Shown: positions 60,101-64,000 of the stretch, in pieces | How the letters are laid out: every line of letters begins with the position of its first letter | Position numbering within the stretch: position 1 is the stretch's first letter | Origin: Taxillus chinensis | Lineage: Eukaryota > Streptophyta > Magnoliopsida > Santalales > Loranthaceae | Direction of reading: 5' to 3' | Length of the DNA: 64,000 nucleotides | Assembly: GCA_023512835.1 (NCBI GenBank) | Contig: CM042087.1 | Coordinates: 45,676,249-45,740,248, forward strand | The notes under the pieces: model-generated | Told to the model about the DNA's origin: nothing | The model's database searches: none | The model's input: only the letters and a program-made list of their open reading frames with translations | Position numbers and translations under genes: made by a program

Positions 60101-63100
60101 CTAAAAAATATGTAAAGTTCTTACTGATTAACTCTCTTCAAGAAACATAATAAATAATTTTTTTTCCATGCATCTCAACAGCAACTAGCTAGAGAATTTG
60201 GGAATCAAGCAACTATGGCTGATCCGGGAGCGCGAATGCTTACTCAAGCTAATGCACGGAGAACAGGAGTTTTGATTCAAAATCTAGGTGCATTTCTTCT
60301 TGAACTTGGTCGTACTACCATGACACTGCGACTGGGCAGCACCCCTGTAGGTTTTCTTTGCTAAATCTCTATGATATTTCCCACCTATTTTGTACATTGC
60401 TGTACTATATGTGCTCCAAAACTCGGCTTGCCTTATTGCAGTCACGAGCAGTGGTTAATGCTGGACCTGCTGTTTTCATATCGCCCACTGGTCCTAATCC
60501 TCTAATGGTTCAGGCAAATATTCTTAACACTAACACTAGCAGATTATTTTATTTTGTTGGTGATCATTCTCTTTCTGCTAATTGAACTTCATGCGTCCAG
60601 CCTAATCTCTTTCAACCTGGTGCAAGTTTTGGTGGAATTTCCTCTGGAAGTGGACAGACTGGCTCCAGTTTGCATAGTGGACCTGGGACCAGGTTTCTTC
60701 CGAGGCGGATTGATATACAAATTCTGAGAGGTATCCTTTATTATTTAGAAGAGGTGTTTAATGTGTTATACAAGGTGCTAATTATCACCTAATGTCCATT
60801 TCTCCTTTTAGGTTCATCAATGGCTACAAATAACGTTAACCAAGAGGTGCATGTTGGTTCTCAGCAGCCACCCGGGCAAAGAACTGTGGGAACTGATTCT
60901 GCAAGTCAAAATCGTGTTAGTGAAACATCCTCAGGGGTCTCAGAAGGCCCATCTATAAACATGGGGCCTCGAATAAGGGTGGTGCCTCTGAGGACTATGG
61001 TTGCATCAGTGCCAAATCCCATTGGTCACCAACCAAGTGTTTCACCTGGTGGTTCATTAGGGTTATACATACCAGTGCTTGGAAGATTCCATCCTGCATC
61101 TCAGGCCTCAAGCCAAGACCAAAATAGTCACGGTTCTGTTAGAAATGGTAATTCAACCAGATAGCAGTATTTATTGTTTAAAATTTAACTGCAATGGTGA
61201 ACCCAATTTATGGAAGGGTGTCTTGGTATGCAATGCTATCATTATTCAAGATTATTTATTGATAACGTGGGAAGGAGGAGCGAGAAGAGAGGATGAACCC
61301 CAGAGAATTTTGTGAGACCTTACCCATAGGGTTGGTTTTGTTTTTTGGTATATTTAGGTTATTGAAAGTTGGAAGTCATTACATCCCCCTTGAGGCCCAG
61401 TAGAGTATAACCTGCTATAGTCCAAGTTCAAGCTCAATAGGTTATTTGTTAGAGAAGAAAATAATAATGAATGCTTACCCTAATAAGGGTTCTAAATATG
61501 GGAACTCCAGTAAATATGAAATGTACTATTCTTATACCTGTAGCATTCTAAATAGTACCAAATCCTACTAATATCATCTCCAACCCTTCCCTTCTGGCAG
61601 GGACTTATATCTTACATTTTAGTTTGTGACAAAATATTAATCAGCACTCTGATTTGTATATCATAGCTCACCTCTATAGCTATAAACCAAGTGTTCTAAC
61701 AATAATTGGTTGGTGATATGGTTGAGCTCAAGTCGAGTTTCCTGAATTTGCATGATCTTGGAGGGAGTAACTCTATTTAGCCTTTCCTTCTTTTGCAGAG
61801 AGGCTGTTTTCTGGACTTAACCTATGACAGAGTATTCAGTGAGTGAGATGCTGACCATTGAACTAAGAACGATGATGGCTTAATGCTTCTGTAGTATTGT
61901 TTCATTTTTTACATCTTATGATTGTAGTCAAAGAATATTGGGTTGAGTTGGTTTGTTGAAGTATTGTTATGTTACCTTTGTGTTAGTTGTATTTCTTCAT
62001 TCTTAATTGTTTGGTATTGGTCATGCTTAATTTCTGACAGTCTTTTGGATCAAAATTAGTTTTTATATCATGATTACATTATTAGTTACACTTGCTCGAA
62101 ATAATTATGCAATCAACATCTAGTTAATTTCTAACCCATTCAAACATTCTTTGTATCATGTGTTGTCTTTATATCTCTTAATAGCGTTCCCTATACCATT
62201 TTTAAGCACCATTTTGATGCATGTTAAGTATCATGGAAGCGAGGCATGGTATGATTGGTTTAGTCAAGCATGTGCATTGATTTAGATAAGTAAGAAATGC
62301 TAATATCGGGGCAATGTGATGAAGGTAGGTGGTGTTATTAGGTTTAATGTATTTACATTTTTATGATATTCTCTGGTGATAAGTTTTGTTGGTTAACACA
62401 TGTCTAAAAGCAAGAACCTTTTAAAGTCCTGGTAGTAGAATGTTCTTATGCGGTTTTTTAAACATTTCATGTTTTTTTAGGGGAAAGCTTGTTAAGGTCC
62501 TTAAGGAAGTGATAAAAAGTTTCAATTTTTTTCCACAAGGATATCAAAACTCTCATTTATAGGAGAGAGATTACAATAGACGTATACGTCTAACAATAAA
62601 GGCAACACCTCTCCTTTAACGTGTTGGACACCTTTCTTAGAGTTTTCAAATTCTTTGTGGTTTTGTTCCCTCCAAATTGCTTAGAAAGCAGTCAGAGGAA
62701 CTAAAACTGAAAACGACTTGGCTCAATCCCTTGCTTGTAGCCCACTCCACGCCTCCAATTTATTCTTCTGTACACTTGCACATCGTGCATTGACTCACAG
62801 TGGGGAGTCCACTTCGCTGGAGTTGTTGCATGATGAGAACATTATCCCACGAGGCCTACCAAGCAAAAGAAACTAAGCAAGAAGGAGGTTTGGCCCTCCA
62901 TATGAGAGACCCAATTACTGACAAGCGGATACGGGGTCTGAGTCCTAATTATATTGAGTCACAAAATAATTCTTAATAGATAACACCCTCGTTGGGAAAC
63001 TCTTCCATGTCACTGTATAGGGAATTTTGATACAATAAGAGTCATAGGTATCCTCCACCCATAAAACTAAAATTGGCACACTTTTCACAGCATTGATCCC

Positions 63101-64000
63101 ATAGACCATCAGATAGGCTTCCCTCAGTTGCCTTCCACCACAACAAATGTCGTCCCAAAAATCAATAGAAGTCCCCTCACCCGGTTTCCAATCTAAATGT
63201 TACTCGCATTTAAGATTTCCTTTCTAAAAAATCATGTGCTTTCTAGGATGATCTACTTGCTGCTTGATTTGTCTTCCATTTGCTTGACAGTTTTCAGTGT
63301 TTTAAAGTTGTAACTTGTAACATGTTGGTGGGAATGTATGAGTTTAAAATTTTCATATTGGTTGACTAATACCGATAGGTGTTGAGTCCTTTGAATCTTT
63401 TGTTTCTGCAGAATCATTTGTTACTTCTGATTCAACACAACCAGAACAACCACTATCAGGTGGTTTTGGTGTTGACATTCTAACGGGCGCTGGGAGTCAA
63501 ATCAGCCAACAGTCTGAAGAACAGTTTTCCAGAGGTTTTCATTTTGTGAGGATCCCTATTCCTGGTGCCAACGCTCATGAAGTAGGTGATATGAGCTCTG
63601 AGGGAATAGTCATGGGATCCACTGAGCATGCAGATGTGAACAGGCCCAACAGCGCTGGAGTTGCACAGGAGGCAGCTGCAGGCGTCACTGATGAAGGAAT
63701 TTTCTTGTCCAATATGCTTCATCGGTTAATGCCCCTAATATCTCAACATTCAATGTCAGAGCCAAATGTTGTGCCACAGGAGGAAGCAGTTCCTCCAGAG
63801 AATGAAAATGCCCATCAAGCTTCTTCCTCACAAGTAAGCATGCTTGTCTAGTTGCCCTCATAATTTTTGGCTGTATTGTTGCTACAAAGTTTGTTCTTGG
63901 TGTATTTCCCTGCATATTACTCTCATGTTTCGCATCAAGTTTTATCATTAGCTGGGACCCTAAATGATGGTGTGGTTGCAGGCTTTTAGAACCTCCCGTC
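54134..64000 (+). CDS. Scythe/BAG6-like ubiquitin-domain protein (At5g42220 type), 14 exons seen, cut by window end
   Basis: Coding exons: 54134-54217, 57007-57124, 57433-57513, 58435-58535, 58665-58736, 58852-59007, 59566-59635, 59722-59903, 60182-60346, 60442-60513, 60601-60730, 60812-61147, 63412-63833, 63982-64000 (continues). All phases agree across about 669 codons. A ubiquitin-like domain spans residues 9-82 (MPVPALKEQIASVTGV, QQRLICHGKVLKDDQLLSAY, HTLHLVVRQP). After it come Ser/Gly/Gln-rich regions, a conserved helical segment (LAREFGNQA through LLELGRTTMTLRLGSTP), a GPAVFISPTGPNPLMVQ block and FVRIPIPGANAHE. BAG6/Scythe proteins act in quality control of membrane and misfolded proteins with the proteasome; the plant role is inferred by homology. 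The intron after 60513 has a GC donor (CAG|GCAAAT). Introns carry MULE-like, SINE and LINE insertions. Confidence 0.88.
54973..56105. mobile_element. MULE-like non-autonomous element with 9-bp target duplication, intron of BAG6-like gene
   Basis: AATGAACCC occurs at 54964-54972 and again at 56106-56114, a perfect 9-bp direct repeat. The ends are imperfect inverted repeats: ATGGTTCTAAAATATGTAC at the left and, as reverse complement, CAAGGTTCAAAAATACATG at the right. A 9-bp target duplication is typical of Mutator-like elements. The interior includes GC-richer sequence (55020-55440) with GTACGG/CCGTAC motifs and short frames on both strands but no transposase. Confidence 0.75.
59085..59290 (+). 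mobile_element. tRNA-derived SINE in BAG6-like intron 7
   Basis: The head resembles a tRNA promoter: a box A-like GTGTAACAGTAGAGC and a box B-like GTTCAAGTCGTGG, about 35 bp apart. The body has the plant SINE tail pattern: AGGTTGCGTTCATATTGG, TCTGGTCCGATTCC, then CGCAGGATCTTCATGCACC and a T-rich end. TATGTGTATATATAT-type sequence on both sides could be target duplications. It is not a functional tRNA. Confidence 0.65.
59642..59676 (+). repeat. 35-bp exact repeat, copy 2 (intron 8)
   Basis: Begins 6 bp inside intron 8, right after the donor GTGAGC. Identical to 51781-51815. Confidence 0.95.
62520..63230 (-). mobile_element. LINE fragment in intron 13 of the BAG6-like gene (antisense)
   Basis: On the minus strand about 63210-63060 reads as PGEGTSIDFWDDICCGG followed by RQLREAYLMVYGI, the GDG-x-x-x-x-FW-x-D-x-W-x-G region of plant LINE ORF2, and continues with stops towards 62650. 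The intron (61148-63411) is enlarged accordingly. The copy is truncated and dead. Confidence 0.65.

Noticed and set aside
1..64000. CRISPR arrays, prokaryotic operons, rRNA genes, defence systems
   Set aside because: Gene structure is plainly plant nuclear; regular repeats are microsatellites or TE-related and no such system is present.

Overview
This is a nuclear segment of a flowering plant, most likely a eudicot; the sequence does not let me name the species. Support: AT-rich intergenic DNA, many short introns, plant-type genes, and many degenerate Ty1/copia, LINE, SINE, MULE-like and MITE insertions. There are no rRNA or tRNA genes, CRISPR arrays or prokaryotic operons.

Layout. (1) 95-10375, minus: an 11-exon NUB1-like gene (ubiquitin-like domain plus three UBA domains). 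Its introns hold an antisense copia remnant, a MITE and a copia element that keeps both LTRs. (2) 11001-13568, minus: a 7-exon MICU-type EF-hand regulator of the mitochondrial calcium uniporter, with a GC-AG first intron. (3) 13.6-21 kb: gene-poor DNA with MITEs and tandem repeats. (4) 21129-21755, plus: a single-exon serine-rich protein. (5) 21.8-28 kb: TE remnants. (6) About 28022-36364 and 37187-46881: a tandem segmental duplication. Each copy holds a complete 8-exon gene for a plastid-type SAM-dependent methyltransferase of the Arabidopsis At2g41040/At1g78140 type, predicted at 345 aa. Both copies share the same broken copia element in intron 6. They differ in later insertions, a replaced block in intron 6, upstream sequence and some conserved residues. 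(7) 46.9-50.5 kb: repeat-rich spacer. (8) 50.5 kb to the window end, plus: a Scythe/BAG6-like ubiquitin-domain gene with a long 5'UTR intron, cut by the right edge. Its introns carry LINE, SINE and MULE-like insertions and a second GC-AG intron.

The genes are ordinary, independently transcribed plant genes. NUB1-like and BAG6-like proteins both belong to the ubiquitin/proteasome shuttle world, but nothing here shows that they are functionally linked. All exon models were assembled by hand from splice signals, reading-frame continuity and recognised family sequence. For the four complete genes the exon lengths sum to whole open reading frames. I found no convincing undescribed system. The most useful leads are the duplicated methyltransferase pair, a PIF/Harbinger-like MITE group with GC-rich cores, two GC-AG introns, an intact-looking MULE-like insertion with a 9-bp target duplication, and a 35-bp exact sequence shared by two distant introns of one gene.
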